Below, in pieces: positions 11,516 to 22,094 of a stretch of 64,000 bases of DNA. The stretch covers positions 1,056,389 to 1,120,388 of the forward strand of contig NC_035174.2 of assembly GCF_001659605.2 (NCBI RefSeq), read 5' to 3'. The first letter of the stretch is position 1, and every line of letters starts with the position of its first letter. Position numbers and translations under genes: made by a program. The notes beneath the pieces were generated by a model, which worked only from the letters and a program-made list of their open reading frames with translations, was not told the DNA's origin and ran no database searches. This stretch comes from Manihot esculenta. Taxonomy: Eukaryota > Streptophyta > Magnoliopsida > Malpighiales > Euphorbiaceae.

Positions 11516-13913
11516 AAAAAAAACTTAATAATTATATAATTTTCTATAATTAATATACAACGATAGAAATAATATAATGGTTTTTTTTTAAACAGTATAA
11601 TGATTATTATTTAAAAACAAAATTTTTATTAAATCTAAATTAGTTAAAAAATTAATTTATTTTTCAGATGAAATTTTTAATTACTAAAAATTAATATTAA
11701 AATTTATTACCGATAAATTAATAAAATTAACTGCAAAATTTTTTGTTGTTGCGTGATGTTAGCAATTGTTGATAAATCTCAGTGAAAATATTATTTTTTC
11801 AGTTGAAGCAGTTTTTTCCTTAATAATGAATTTTTATAATAAAAAGTAATTAAATAATTTTAAGTATTTTAATATTAATTCTAATTTATATTAAAAATTA
11901 TCGTTTATGTTTTGTTAATTTTACCATCTTAATGTAATAAATATCATTTATTAATTTAAATTATTTATCTATTGTAATAAAATTATGTTTTAAAAGTCCC
12001 TTTTTCTTCTTATGTTATTACTTAATAAAAAAAATCTTTATGTTAACTTTTTAAATATTTATTTTTTATAATTTTTTGAATATCCTAACGTTATAACATT
12101 AATTTTTAATTTATTATTTTTATTTTAAAATATATAATTATTTTTTAATATAAGTGATATTAAATTGACCGTAAAAAAAATGCGAGACGGTGAAGGATAT
12201 CATCACCGTAATGAATAGTCTGAATATAACTTATTTCGCGAATGTAATATTGAATTATTTATTACAATAAAAATTGCTCAAACTTAGCCAATCATGTCAC
12301 ACCCGTGGTTCAATTAGGTTGATTCAATTTTTTATTTTTTTTTTGCAATAACCATTTTAATCGGAATTGCATTTAAAACCTAACAGGCTGCAAGGCAATG
12401 CCTATTTGACCTACTATAGGTTGAAATTTTAAGCCCACCAACTAACATGTCCAACAATCCAACCCAATTACCTAGCCTAAATTTGGAACATCTCGATCCT
12501 CCATCCGCCAACTCCAATGGTGTAACAATTGTCAACTTAAAACCATCTACTGTCTAGAGCCCGCCATCCACGGCATGCATAGGAAACATAGCTAAACACA
12601 AAAAAACGCAATAAATTAAAGACAAGACACCTCAACATCAAAAGATCAGACACCTCAATATCAAACTCGCAACAAAATCGCACAAATAGCCAACAACCCA
12701 TAAGCATTATTCAACTAACTTAACTCTACATGCTTCATAACCAGCTCCTGCTGGAGAAAGAAAGTCGATCCATAATGTTTTTAATTTACAATAGTGTAAT
12801 AAAGCAACAGTTAATAGTCCATTAGATTTTCAATATTAAATTTATTGACTATTGACAACTCTAATAACTGCCGATTAAATATTAAAGCAATGATCTATTA
12901 CCGTGAAAAAAATTTCTAAAAGTAATAACCTCATACTAGTATCTATAAAATTTATTAAAGAAATTAAAATAAAAACTAAAATTATACTAAAGCCACACAT
13001 AAAACTTTCAAAATTAAAGCATGATTCTCCGTCGATGAATGTAGGCTCTTATTACTTTTAGATAGCGGAACCTGAACTCAACCTCTTGCTTTTCTCGGAC
13101 TGTTTAGTTTTTTATTTTGATTTTCTGTACAATTTCTAATTCCAATTAGTGTATTTGCATTTTCTTGTAACTATAATTTATAATTTATTGATAGTGTTTG
13201 TTTCTATAAAATAAAATTATCATAATAATAATAATTTAATTACATAAATTGACAATTTAACTGAATTTGAATTAAAAAATTGAGTTTATTTTTTAATTAG
13301 AGATTATTATAAAAAAACAAAAATAAAAAATTATAAATAATAAAATTGGATACACATAAAATTAAATAAATTCATTTACTCTCCAATTTTCAACCTCTAT
13401 TTGAAAAAAAAAAAAATTAATAATAAAATTGAAACAATGAAAAGAAAGGTGGAAATGACGGAAAACAAGACAGTCAATTAGCATACACTTTTCTTTTTGA
13501 AATATTTTATTATATTTTTAAATATATAAATAAATTTAGTGCATTCAATTTTAATATAATTAATAAATTAATTTTTATATTTTTAAAATTATTTATTTAA
13601 ATTTTTCTATAATTAATATATTTTTATTTATTATAATTTAAATATTTAAATCTTTTAATTTTTATTAAAAAACATTTAAATTTCTATTAATTTTTATTTA
13701 TAATATTTTATTTAATTAACTTTTAATATTTTTTTTTAATTTTCATTCATTAAAATATTTATATATTTATAATTTTAAAATTTTTAAAAGATATTTAAAA
13801 TTTAATTATTTTTAAGTGATATCAAATGATTTTTAAATAATTTATAAATTTTTATAAATAATAATTTAAAAAAATTATACTTTTAAAAATAGTTTAATTT
13901 AGAATATGTTTAT
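11516..13913. other. AT-rich spacer with no supported gene
   Basis: About 2.4 kb of strongly AT-rich DNA with many A/T homopolymers. I see no coding similarity and no clear repeat on either strand. It ends at the target-site duplication TTTAT of the LTR element. Confidence 0.6.
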
Positions 13914-14613
13914 TGATGATCGCTGGATTTCTTCACCCCGGTATAAAGGCCAGACCCATGAAAACAGTCCATGATCCGAAGGCTTCAATATTTCCCTCGA
14001 GAGCCAGGTCCAGCCCGCTCAGTCACAGGGCCGGACTCCGCCTAGACTCCTCAATCAAACCGGCCCAAACCTCTCGGCCCAGTAATCAGGCCCTCACCAG
14101 GCTGAACTTCAGCCCTACCATTCAACCCAGCCCGGAAAGGGGAAAATGACCAAGATGCCCCGCTAGTAGGTCCTTCCGCATGCGTATCAGAGGAGAATCA
14201 TACGTATCAGAGGAGAATTAATGGCCGTTACGCATGGAGCAGGCGCCTGACACATCCGTACATACGGAGCTAGGCGACAGAAGACAACTAGCATTGTGGC
14301 AGAGAGACAGGTATATATATCACGGTAGAGGCCACGCAGGGGGGGCTCTCTTCTTCTGCTTTCTCCTTCCTGGACACTATTTGTATTCTTTCTGTAACCC
14401 TTGCCTAAATATACTACTCTGAGCCATAAAATCTGACTTGAGCGTCGGAGGGCCTCTGCCGGGGCACCCCCGGTAGGCCCCTGACCATTCTTTCTTATTT
14501 TACAGATCCTTTCACCAGGTAGAACATGGAGAGACCCATCAGGGAGCCCAACAAGAAAGGACCCAGAAGAAAACCAGATCTATCATGGACCAGGAAGAGG
14601 AAAATATTTATCA
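13914..14613 (+). repeat. 5' LTR (700 bp)
   Basis: Starts TGATGATCGC and ends ATTTATCA. It contains a TATA-like GTATATATATC at 14311-14321, likely the promoter of the element, and an ATAAAA signal near 14427. A 16-bp-scale direct repeat CGTATCAGAGGAGAAT occurs twice near 14183-14220. Confidence 0.95.
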
Positions 14614-14615
14614 AA

Positions 14616-14633
14616 TGGCGCCGTCTGTGGGAA
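14616..14633 (+). other. Primer-binding site
   Basis: TGGCGCCGTCTGTGGGAA lies two bases after the 5' LTR, where a tRNA primer site is expected. Its TGGCGCC core is common in plant Ty3/gypsy-related elements; the exact tRNA was not identified. Confidence 0.7.
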
Positions 14634-14738
14634 ACGAAGGGGACCTTTTCGTCACCAGAGTTCCTAAATCCACCCATTGAGATCCACATGGAGGTATGAA
14701 AGCTTATACGAAAAAGAAAGCTGGAGATTTACAGTAAC

Positions 14739-15475
14739 CCAGCTGAAAAGAAAGACCCAGCTGGTTTAAGAATATCTTGACAGTCTCTTAATCTTCATTT
14801 TCCTACCCTTGTTGTTTATTTTAACATTTATTGAATTTTATTACTACTAACTTTTTCTTTGAGATCTGATGAGGTGAAACTTCAGATCGAAATGCTTGTC
14901 TCTGAATGTAGATTTTAATCTTTTCTGTAAAAGGAAAAAAGAATGAGAAGTATATATATATATTTGTTGAAGTTGTGAGGTCGGCATCTTCTTCCCAGGT
15001 TAGCAAGTTAAGGAGAAGATCAATAAATGAAAAATAGACAAGGTCGGACTAACATTTCAGGTCGGATAGGACATGAGGTCAGAGGATACACGATTCATAG
15101 CCATCCAACTCTGTTGCAGAGCAACGCCCCTCAAGTATCAGAGCAACCTGGAGATAATAGGAAATAATCAAATATCCAGGCAAGGTGGATAAGCTCCGAC
15201 GCGGTATGCCGTCCAGCTCAAAGACAAGGTGACGATCCAATGTCGCGTCCAGCCATGGGTGTTACCGGCGAAGCCCGAAACCGTGCGTTGCAACAATAGA
15301 GAAAGCTCGGTCACCTCGAGGACGGGGAAGACAACCCAGCTGAAAAGAAAGACCCAGCTGGTTCAAGAATATTTTGATAATCTTTTAGATAATTTATTTT
15401 TAATATTTATTAAATTCTATTACTACTAATCTTTTCTTTGAGATTTAACAAGTGAAATTTCAGATGATGAATATC
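14739..15475 (+). repeat. Internal direct duplication in the LTR element
   Basis: The segment at 14739-14895 recurs at 15333-15470. Both begin CCCAGCTGAAAAGAAAGAC and GACCCAGCTGGTT, then have ATTATTACTACTAA-like and TCTTTGAGATnTnA blocks, and end GTGAAAnTTCAGAT. The second copy is more AT-rich. It probably arose by template switching during reverse transcription. Confidence 0.75.
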
Positions 15476-15629
15476 TTTGTTAAAAATTGTGAGATCCACA
15501 ATACACATATGTAGAGATTGGATGGGCAGATCTATTGTGAAGTCCCAGGTAACAGGTTAGATAAGAGGAGTCCGCGAGGAAAAAGCAGGTCGGATGGTTG
15601 AAATAACAAAAATGGAAGGAGATCGAGTT

Positions 15630-15955
15630 GCCAAAGATGCGCCAACCTGAGGAGGAAGTCGCTGGTCTGGTCGAGCTCCAACAAGTGAGGTCGGCACGGA
15701 AATAAACGATGTCAGTGTTGCCGATCTCGTGGCCATCGATCTTGAGATGACCAGCGTCACCAGCGCTCCACGAGCTGCCAAAGACGCGCCGACCTGAGGA
15801 GGAAGTCGCTGGTCTGGTCGAGCCCCAACAAGTGAGGTCGGCGCGACCATGTAGCAATATGACTATGCAGGCCGGCGTGGAAATGAATGATGACGGTGCT
15901 GCCGACTTCGTCGTCATTGATCTTGAGATGATCGACGTCACCAGTGCTTCATGGG
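15630..15955 (+). repeat. GC-rich tandem duplication in the LTR element
   Basis: The block GGAGGAAGTCGCTGGTCTGG with GTCGAGCnCCAACAAGTGAG occurs at about 15650 and 15797 (offset 147 bp). The neighbouring GATCTTGAGATGA...GACGTCACCAG-type block occurs at about 15737 and 15919. GAGGTCGG ends each unit. Confidence 0.75.
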
Positions 15956-16054
15956 CGAGTCCTTCAAATTCGACCGATTTGGTGTTCGGTACCTCAAGGC
16001 TAAAAATTCCGCCGAGAAGTTTACCATCGTTCAGTTCGGCGTCCGTCCTTTCTG

Positions 16055-16735
16055 CTGTACAATAGCTGCACGATCCATTGTATTTACCACGCCTTCCACT
16101 TTAGAAGCTGCATTGCGCTCAGATGGAACAGCAGTCCCAGGAGGACCTTCAATTGCCAGCGGTCCCAAAAGATCACCGAGAAATCTGCCGAAGAAGTTTG
16201 AAGATCTACCTTAGGCAAAGTCCTGTTTGGCTGGGTCAGTGTTTGGTCTACTGAAGTATGGTCTGCATTGTCACTCATGTTAGCGACTTTGACAAGAGCA
16301 AGTGGGTCAACTGGAACAGTAGGTGGTGGCCCACTAGCAGAGCGTTGGTCAGTCACAACCAAAGCATTTGAAGTTTGTTGCTGGGCCCGCAACTTAATAG
16401 CACTTTGCTCTGCAGTATCAACTTCAGCATCTTCTGCTTCTTTTTTTTTATTTTATTTTATTATTATTATTTTTTTATTAATGCAGATTGACGCACATAG
16501 AACTTGGACATTTCAGCCAATATGCCCATTAGAGCTGCACTTTCCCTACTTAATGCAAAATACTCCACTGCTCTTTGTTGTATTTCGGCATCAATGCAAC
16601 TTTCATATTTGTTAAATATTGCCCAGATTTCGCTTTGAAGTTCTGGATCAAGAAGTTGAGTGCGCATCAAGATCTTAGCATAAGTTGAAAGAAGAATCAG
16701 AATGGTACGTGTCGATACAGTAGGAAGCTGAACGG
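16055..16735 (-). pseudogene. Captured antisense fragment of AP-2 complex subunit alpha (alpha-adaptin)
   Basis: Read on the minus strand from about 16735: LPTVSTRTILILLSTYAKIL, then DPELQSEIWAIFNKYESCID, EIQQRAVEYFALSRESAALM, ILAEMSKF and RQSALIKK. After an expanded ATAATA/AAAT-rich insertion come AEDAEVDTAEQSAIKLRAQQ and QTSNALVVTDQR. Further on, in shifted frame, come FLGDLLGPLAIEGPPGTAVP and SKVEGVVNTMDRAAI. This is the trunk-to-hinge part of plant alpha-adaptin, the large subunit of the clathrin adaptor AP-2 in endocytosis. It reads as joined coding sequence with no intron visible, so it was probably copied from spliced RNA (inference). It is antisense to the host element, has stops and frameshifts, and cannot make adaptin, but could give antisense or small RNA. 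Confidence 0.9.
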
Positions 16736-17144
16736 CTCTGATTTTACGTAATACGTGGACACCAAAAAAAAAAAAAAAAAAAAAGAAGGCGAGTGAAAGA
16801 GAAGAGGAGTCTGTGAGAAAAAAGGAGGTCGGAGCCGTGTTTAGCAAAACAGAAAGGAACTCGGCAAATTCGATGACCACCGCGATAGATTGCTCGTTGA
16901 GCTCGGACCCGTGCGCGAGCTTAGATGCGATCGAGGTCGGAGCCATATTTGAGGTCGGACTCGCATGTCAGGACGGATGGAAAGCATCGGTGGACCGCCA
17001 CCACCGCCGTACGCCTGTGACCCATCCACGCCACGTGAAGCGGAGCAGTTGCCTGTAAAAGACGACAAGGAATTGGAGCTCGAAATTGTTAAGAATTTGA
17101 GGAAATTGTGCGTTGAAAGCAGGAAATCCATTTCTTTAGCCATG

Positions 17145-17790
17145 GAGGCATTCCCTTCGTCACATTGGCCGCCTCAGAGATGGCAAGAATATGAATCACT
17201 ATGGAGTTACTGTCGTGACAATGGAGTTAGAATTGTTGTTTGTGGTACTCCACTCAAGGTTATAAGGACAGTCCGATCTAAAGGTCAATTGATGTGAATT
17301 CTCCAAATCAATCTGTTCCTTTTGGGCCAAGCTCATATTTGTCTGCGCAATCAAGGGTGGTTGAGGAGTACACTATGTCCCAAATTATTTTGCAAGCAAT
17401 GTTGGGTGGAGGAGCCACTGGTATGCTTGTAGTGGTAACAGGAGCGAGCCATGTTTTGTATGGGTCGAGAGGTACTAGGCTACCTGCAAGAATTTCTAAA
17501 AAGATGCAAAAGAAGAACCAAATAGTTATATTACTCGGTCTGGAAAGGCAATTGATTCGAAGAAAGGGAGAAGTCCCTATTGCTGATTTTTTGTGGTACT
17601 CTGCCGCCAAACCTTGCAGCAGAAATTGTTTCGATCGTGCTGAAATTGCTCGAATAATGAGTGCAGCTGGTGGGAGGTGAGATGTCCTACCCCAGGACGT
17701 TCAGGAAGGACTTGATCTTGGTTTAGTATCACCAGAGGTACTGCAGAATTTCTTCGATCTGGACCAGTATCCTCTGCTCAAGGAGCTCGG
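17145..17790 (+). pseudogene. Captured fragment of a RETICULATA-RELATED (RER5/6-type) gene
   Basis: The plus strand encodes [39 protein letters not shown], then after a short deletion and frame change [78 protein letters not shown] and [11 protein letters not shown]. An in-frame TGA follows, and then [20 protein letters not shown] and [16 protein letters not shown]. This matches plant RETICULATA-RELATED proteins (DUF3411, with an N-terminal ChaN-like part), chloroplast membrane proteins needed for normal leaf reticulation and growth. The parent is multi-exonic in plants, while here the codons run together. The stop at 17678-17680 and the frame break at about 17293 show it is non-coding. Its 5' boundary with upstream sequence (16965-17140, unrecognised) is uncertain. 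Confidence 0.85.
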
Positions 17791-17879
17791 AAAATCCGAC
17801 GACGAAAGCATTAAATTACTCGTTGAGGTCGGATCCGTGCTCGAGCTTAGATCTGTGATGGAGGTCGGATCCGTGTTTG

Positions 17880-18250
17880 AAGCGTTACCTTTCTTCCTGG
17901 GTTTCGGCTTCTGGAATCAGTGTTCTGCAAAGAAATATTTCTGGGTTTGGTTCTTTTCCATTCAATGCGCTTTTGCTCGTTTAATTATAAGTTTTAAGCT
18001 TTCGCAGGGAACCTCTAATTATTGATTTGGATTTGACACCTTGCAAGCATGTACTTATATCAGTAACTGCCACCTCGTTCATTTGCCAAGTGGGCATCAT
18101 ATTTCGGTTTTGGACTCACATTATAGAAAGAACTTTCATTGAACAAGCTTTTGGGTGAAATCATAGAAAGCTCCTGGCTTCGCCTATCTGCTGGGTAAGA
18201 TTAAAACAAATAACAATTCTATTACTGTTGTTTTCCATGTTCTCGATAGC
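17880..18250 (+). other. Unrecognised insert in the LTR element, possibly a third captured segment
   Basis: Lower in GC and lacking the GAGGTCGG motif of the neighbouring element DNA, this block has pyrimidine-rich, exon/intron-like texture (a GTTTTAAGCTTTCGCAG acceptor-like string near 18008, a GGGTAAGAT donor-like string near 18193). I cannot name a parent gene. Confidence 0.35.
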
Positions 18251-19146
18251 TATTTCAGGGATTTGAGCTCAAGATAACAAAAAAGGAGGAGAGAGAAAGC
18301 AGACTCGCGAGGAAAAATCAAGCAAATTGGATAAATTAGACAGCCCTGAACAGCAAATAGACGAGGCCGGACCGCACAACAAACGATGAAAAATAGGTCG
18401 GTGGAAGAACTTGAGATAAAGGTCGATGGAAAACTGCAGAAGAACACGAGTTGGGGGCTCGGACTACAGCAGGTCGGCCAAATACCAAAATTGTCAATTT
18501 TTCAAGATTGAGTTTGGTGGGATCGGAGTAAAGTGACGCGCCCACACAATCCATGCAAAAGCGGTCGACGTGACTCTTGATCACCAGGGGGTAGGTACCC
18601 AAATCCTTTATGAATATTACAACAATGCCATCGTAAATGATTTTCTAAAATTAGCTTACCCACAATCTACTCCTCCTGCAAAATATTAATTACTAATCAT
18701 CGTCACAACCAGATATACTTTAAAATCAAGAATCTTCTACTTTACTTTCACTTTATGGTTTTGCCGTTATTATTAATTTTAGAACTATAAAGTGTAAATA
18801 ATACTTAATCATTTTACAATATTTTACATATTTCGACACAATATTTTATCAAAGTGAAAATTGAAAAATCCTGAAGAAATTTACACATGCAAAAATATCG
18901 TTCATTGCATCTCTGAAATTGCATGAGTTAATACTTGCATGCATCTGAAAAATGAAACTAAGTGGCATGAGCGCCATGTTATTTATTGATGAATATTATT
19001 GAATTAACAACGAGCATTCTCGTTATATATGCTTCGTGCAAGCTCTTATTTTGCAGACAAATTCAGAAAAATGAACAAGACCTCAGTTAGGCACAAAATC
19101 AGCTGAGATGACGAAGCGACAGTAAGGCCATAGAGCCTGAATTACA

Positions 19147-19795
19147 AAGAAGACTCCGGGATCCCCTAAGAACTCCCGGGTAACCAAACAAGACCGGGAT
19201 CCCCTAAGAACTCCCGGGAAAACAAAGCACAAACAGCCGGCGGGGCCCCGAGGTCACCCCGGAACAAAAATGGCCAGGATCCCGTAAGATCTCCTAAAGC
19301 AAAAACAGCCGGCGAGGCCCCGAGGTCATCCCGAAAATACAAAAATGGCCAAGATCCCGTAAGATCTCCTGGAGCACAAACAGCCGGCGAGGCCCCGAGG
19401 TCATCCCGGAAATACAAAAATGGTCAGGATCCCGTAAGATCTCCTAGAGCACAAACAGCCGGCGGGGCCCCGAGGTCACCCCGGTACAAAAATGGCCAGG
19501 ATCCCGTAAGATCTCCTGAAGCAAAAACAGCCGGCGAGGCCCCGAGGTCATCCCGGAAATACAAAGAAGACTCCGGGATCCCCTAAGAACTCCCGGGTAA
19601 CCAAACAAGACCGGGATCCCCTAGAACTCCCGGGAAAACAAAACAAAAAACAGCCGGCAGGGCCCCGAGGTCACCCTGGAACAAAAACGGCCAGGATCCC
19701 GTAAGATCTCCTGGAGCAAAAACAGCCGGCGGGGCCCCGAGGTCACCCCGGAGCAACAAAGACCAGGATCCCCAAGATCTCCTGGCAAAAGAAGA
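19147..19795. repeat. GC-rich tandem repeat, about 70-80-bp units, with a 417-bp higher-order repeat
   Basis: The block CAGCCGGCGnGGCCCCGAGG occurs about seven times (near 19233, 19309, 19381, 19458, 19528, 19651, 19722), joined by AGGATCCCGTAAGATCTCCT. The header GAAGACTCCGGGATCCCCTA occurs at 19149 and again at 19566, so a larger 417-bp unit was duplicated as well. Confidence 0.85.
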
Positions 19796-20242
19796 CCTCA
19801 AGGAGGTCCTGATAAAAGAAGACCTCAAGAAGGTCCTAGCAAAAGAAGACCTTGGTGAGGTCCTGGCAAAAGAAGACCTCAATGAGGTCCTGACAAAAAA
19901 AGACCTCAATAAGGTCCTGACAAAAGAAGACCTCAAGGAGGTCCTGATAAAAGAAGACCTCAAGAAGGTCCTAGCAAAAGAAGACCTTGGTGAGGTCCTG
20001 GCAAAAGAAGACCTCAATGAGGTCCTGACAAAAGAAGACCTCAATGAGGTCCTGACAAAAGAAGACCTCACAAAGAAGACCTCAATGAGGCAGAAGACCT
20101 CACTGAGGTAGAAGACCTCAATGAGGTAGAAGACCTCAATGAGGCAGAAGACCTCAATGAGGCAGAAGACCTCAATGAGGCAGAAGACCTCAATGAGGCA
20201 GAAGACCTCACTAAGGCAGAAGACCTCACTGAGGTAGAAGAC
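19793..20242. repeat. Minisatellite of 27-bp and then 18-bp hairpin units
   Basis: About ten 27-bp units of type AAAAGAAGACCTCAATGAGG plus TCCTGAC run to about 20060. They also show a five-unit (135-bp) superperiod. About ten 18-bp units AAGACCTCAATGAGGCAG then follow. Each unit contains GACCTC-AAT-GAGGTC or a close variant, a 6-bp inverted repeat around a 3-base loop. Both periods are multiples of three, which keeps a 245-codon frame open on the minus strand (20320-19583) made of RTSLRSSFV and EVFCLI repeats. Confidence 0.9.
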
Positions 20243-20866
20243 CGGCAAAGATCTCAAAGATCTCCCGGAGCAAAAACAGCCAGAATCCCCAAGATCATCC
20301 GGTGCTACAAGCAAAAACAACTCATAAAGAACATAGTTCTGATCTCACATAAAAGATTGGGGCACGGGACCATAAATGAAAAAGCTAAACTCCGACCTCC
20401 CAAAGGAGCTCAAGTCATCAGGTAGAGAGACTTTAATCTCACACAACAGCCAAAAGTACCAAAGCATCATGCCGATCTCAAGAAAACGAGCGCAGTACTG
20501 GTAAACCCGATAAGACAGACCGAATTAAGGCAAGGCGATTCCTAAGCAAACTACATACCAAAATACAAAGCCAAACAGAGAATCAGGGGCAATCATGAGA
20601 GGCAACGACCTCGAGAATTGACCGCTCACACTAAACCAACTCAGCTGACCTAGAGAAAGGTCCAAGCAACAAAGAGCCCGCAAAACGCTCGAAAGAAGAC
20701 AGCCCATAAATACTCAGGGGCAAAAAACATACACAAGAGTCCAACGCTCAGGCAAAAATAATAAAAAGGCAAGAAAGGGATACTTTCGACAGGAGCAGTT
20801 CTCATACCACACGGTCATGAATAGAGTTTAAAGATTTATCCCCTCACCAGTCATGGAATAACTGCT

Positions 20867-20881
20867 GAGGAGATAAAGGGG
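20867..20881 (+). other. Polypurine tract of the LTR element
   Basis: GAGGAGATAAAGGGG lies four bases before the 3' LTR start at 20886, the expected place for the plus-strand primer. Confidence 0.75.
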
Positions 20882-20885
20882 CAAT

Positions 20886-21585
20886 TGATGATCGCTGGAT
20901 TTCTTCACCCCGGTATAAAGGCCAGACCCATGAAAACAGTCCATGATCCGAAGGCTTCAATATTTCCCTCGAGAGCCAGGTCCAGCCCGCTCAGTCACAG
21001 GGCCGGACTCCGCCTAGACTCCTCAATCAAACCGGCCCAAACCTCTCGGCCCAGTAATCAGGCCCTCACCAGGCTGAACTTCAGCCCTACCATTCAACCC
21101 AGCCCGGAAAGGGGAAAATGACCAAGATGCCCCGCTAGTAGGTCCTTCCGCATGCGTATCAGAGGAGAATCATACGTATCAGAGGAGAATTAATGGCCGT
21201 TACGCATGGAGCAGGCGCCTGACACATCCGTACATACAGAGCTAGGCGACAGAAGACAGCTAGCATTGTGGCAGAGAGACAGGTATATATATCACGGTAG
21301 AGGCCACGCAGGGGGGGCTCTCTTCTTCTGCTTTCTCCTTCCTGGACACTATTTTTATTCTTTCTGTAACCCTTGCCTAAATATACTACTCTGAGCCATA
21401 AAATCTGACTTGAGCGTCGGAGGGCCTCTGCCGGGGCACCCCCGGTAGGCCCCTGACCATTCTTTCTTATTTTACAGATCCTTTCACCAGGTAGAACATG
21501 GAGAGACCCATCAGGGAGCCCAACAAGAAAGGACCCAGAAGAAAACCAGATCTATCATGGACCAGGAAGAGGAAAATATTTATCA
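20886..21585 (+). repeat. 3' LTR (700 bp)
   Basis: Same length as the 5' LTR with three substitutions seen by eye. It is followed at once by the TTTAT target duplication. Confidence 0.95.
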
Positions 21586-21590
21586 TTTAT

Positions 21591-22094
21591 AATAGATGAA
21601 AAAAATAATAATTTCAAATATACTAAATATAAAGAAATTTAAAAATTTAATTTTAAAAGTATAAAATTACTCATCAATTACTATAAAATTTGAAAATAAA
21701 ATAATTGTTTATATAATATAAAATTTTTTATATTTTAAATATTTAAAACGTTTAAATTTTTTTTAGTGATCCATTAACTAATGGAATTATAAATAAAATA
21801 ATTTATAATTAGATCGATAGAAATATGAATATCTTAATTACATTAAATATGTAATCTATTTTTGTTTTTTGGTCTGAACCAGCAGACACTTAACCCTAGT
21901 AGCTACTGGACTAACTCATGGCTACCGATTTCACTTTCAGCTTTTAGCTGGCCGTGTTATTGTGACCGTATATACCGAGCCGTCAACGTTTCGAGTGGCT
22001 ATTTTCACATCTAAGAAAACGTTACTTCTAAACAAAACCCACCGTCCTTAAGCCCTTTTTCTTATATTACTACTCAAGTCTCAAAAGCCAAACC
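21591..22094 (+). promoter_or_regulatory. SelO promoter and 5' leader
   Basis: The part at 21890-22044 recurs at 4258-4409. It is pyrimidine-rich just before the ATG (CTTATATTACTACTCAAGTC). 21591-21880 is AT-rich without clear features. The nearby LTR ends 509 bp upstream of the start codon and may influence expression. Confidence 0.5.

Larger units (their letters stand above)
13909..21590 (+). mobile_element. Complete non-autonomous LTR retrotransposon (LARD-like) with captured gene fragments
   Basis: The element is 13914-21585 (7,672 bp), flanked by the 5-bp target duplication TTTAT (13909-13913 and 21586-21590). The two 700-bp LTRs differ at only three positions that I found (14266/21238, 14287/21259, 14383/21355). 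A primer-binding-like TGGCGCCGTCTGTGGGAA lies at 14616-14633 and a polypurine tract GAGGAGATAAAGGGG just before the 3' LTR. The internal 6.27 kb encodes no recognisable gag, protease, integrase or reverse transcriptase, so it must rely on proteins from another element. It contains antisense AP-2 alpha sequence, sense RETICULATA-RELATED sequence, internal duplications and a minisatellite. The strand is taken from the order PBS to PPT. The TG...CA ends, TSD and near-identical LTRs make the boundaries certain. Confidence 0.95.

Noticed and set aside
13913..14422. Small ORFs in both LTRs (78 and 62 codons) as genes
   Set aside because: They are identical in both LTRs, have no domain, and lie in promoter/leader sequence of the element.
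19583..20320. 245-codon minus-strand ORF as a real gene
   Set aside because: It is entirely made of minisatellite repeats with periods divisible by three and has no non-repetitive domain; kept only as a finding about the repeat.
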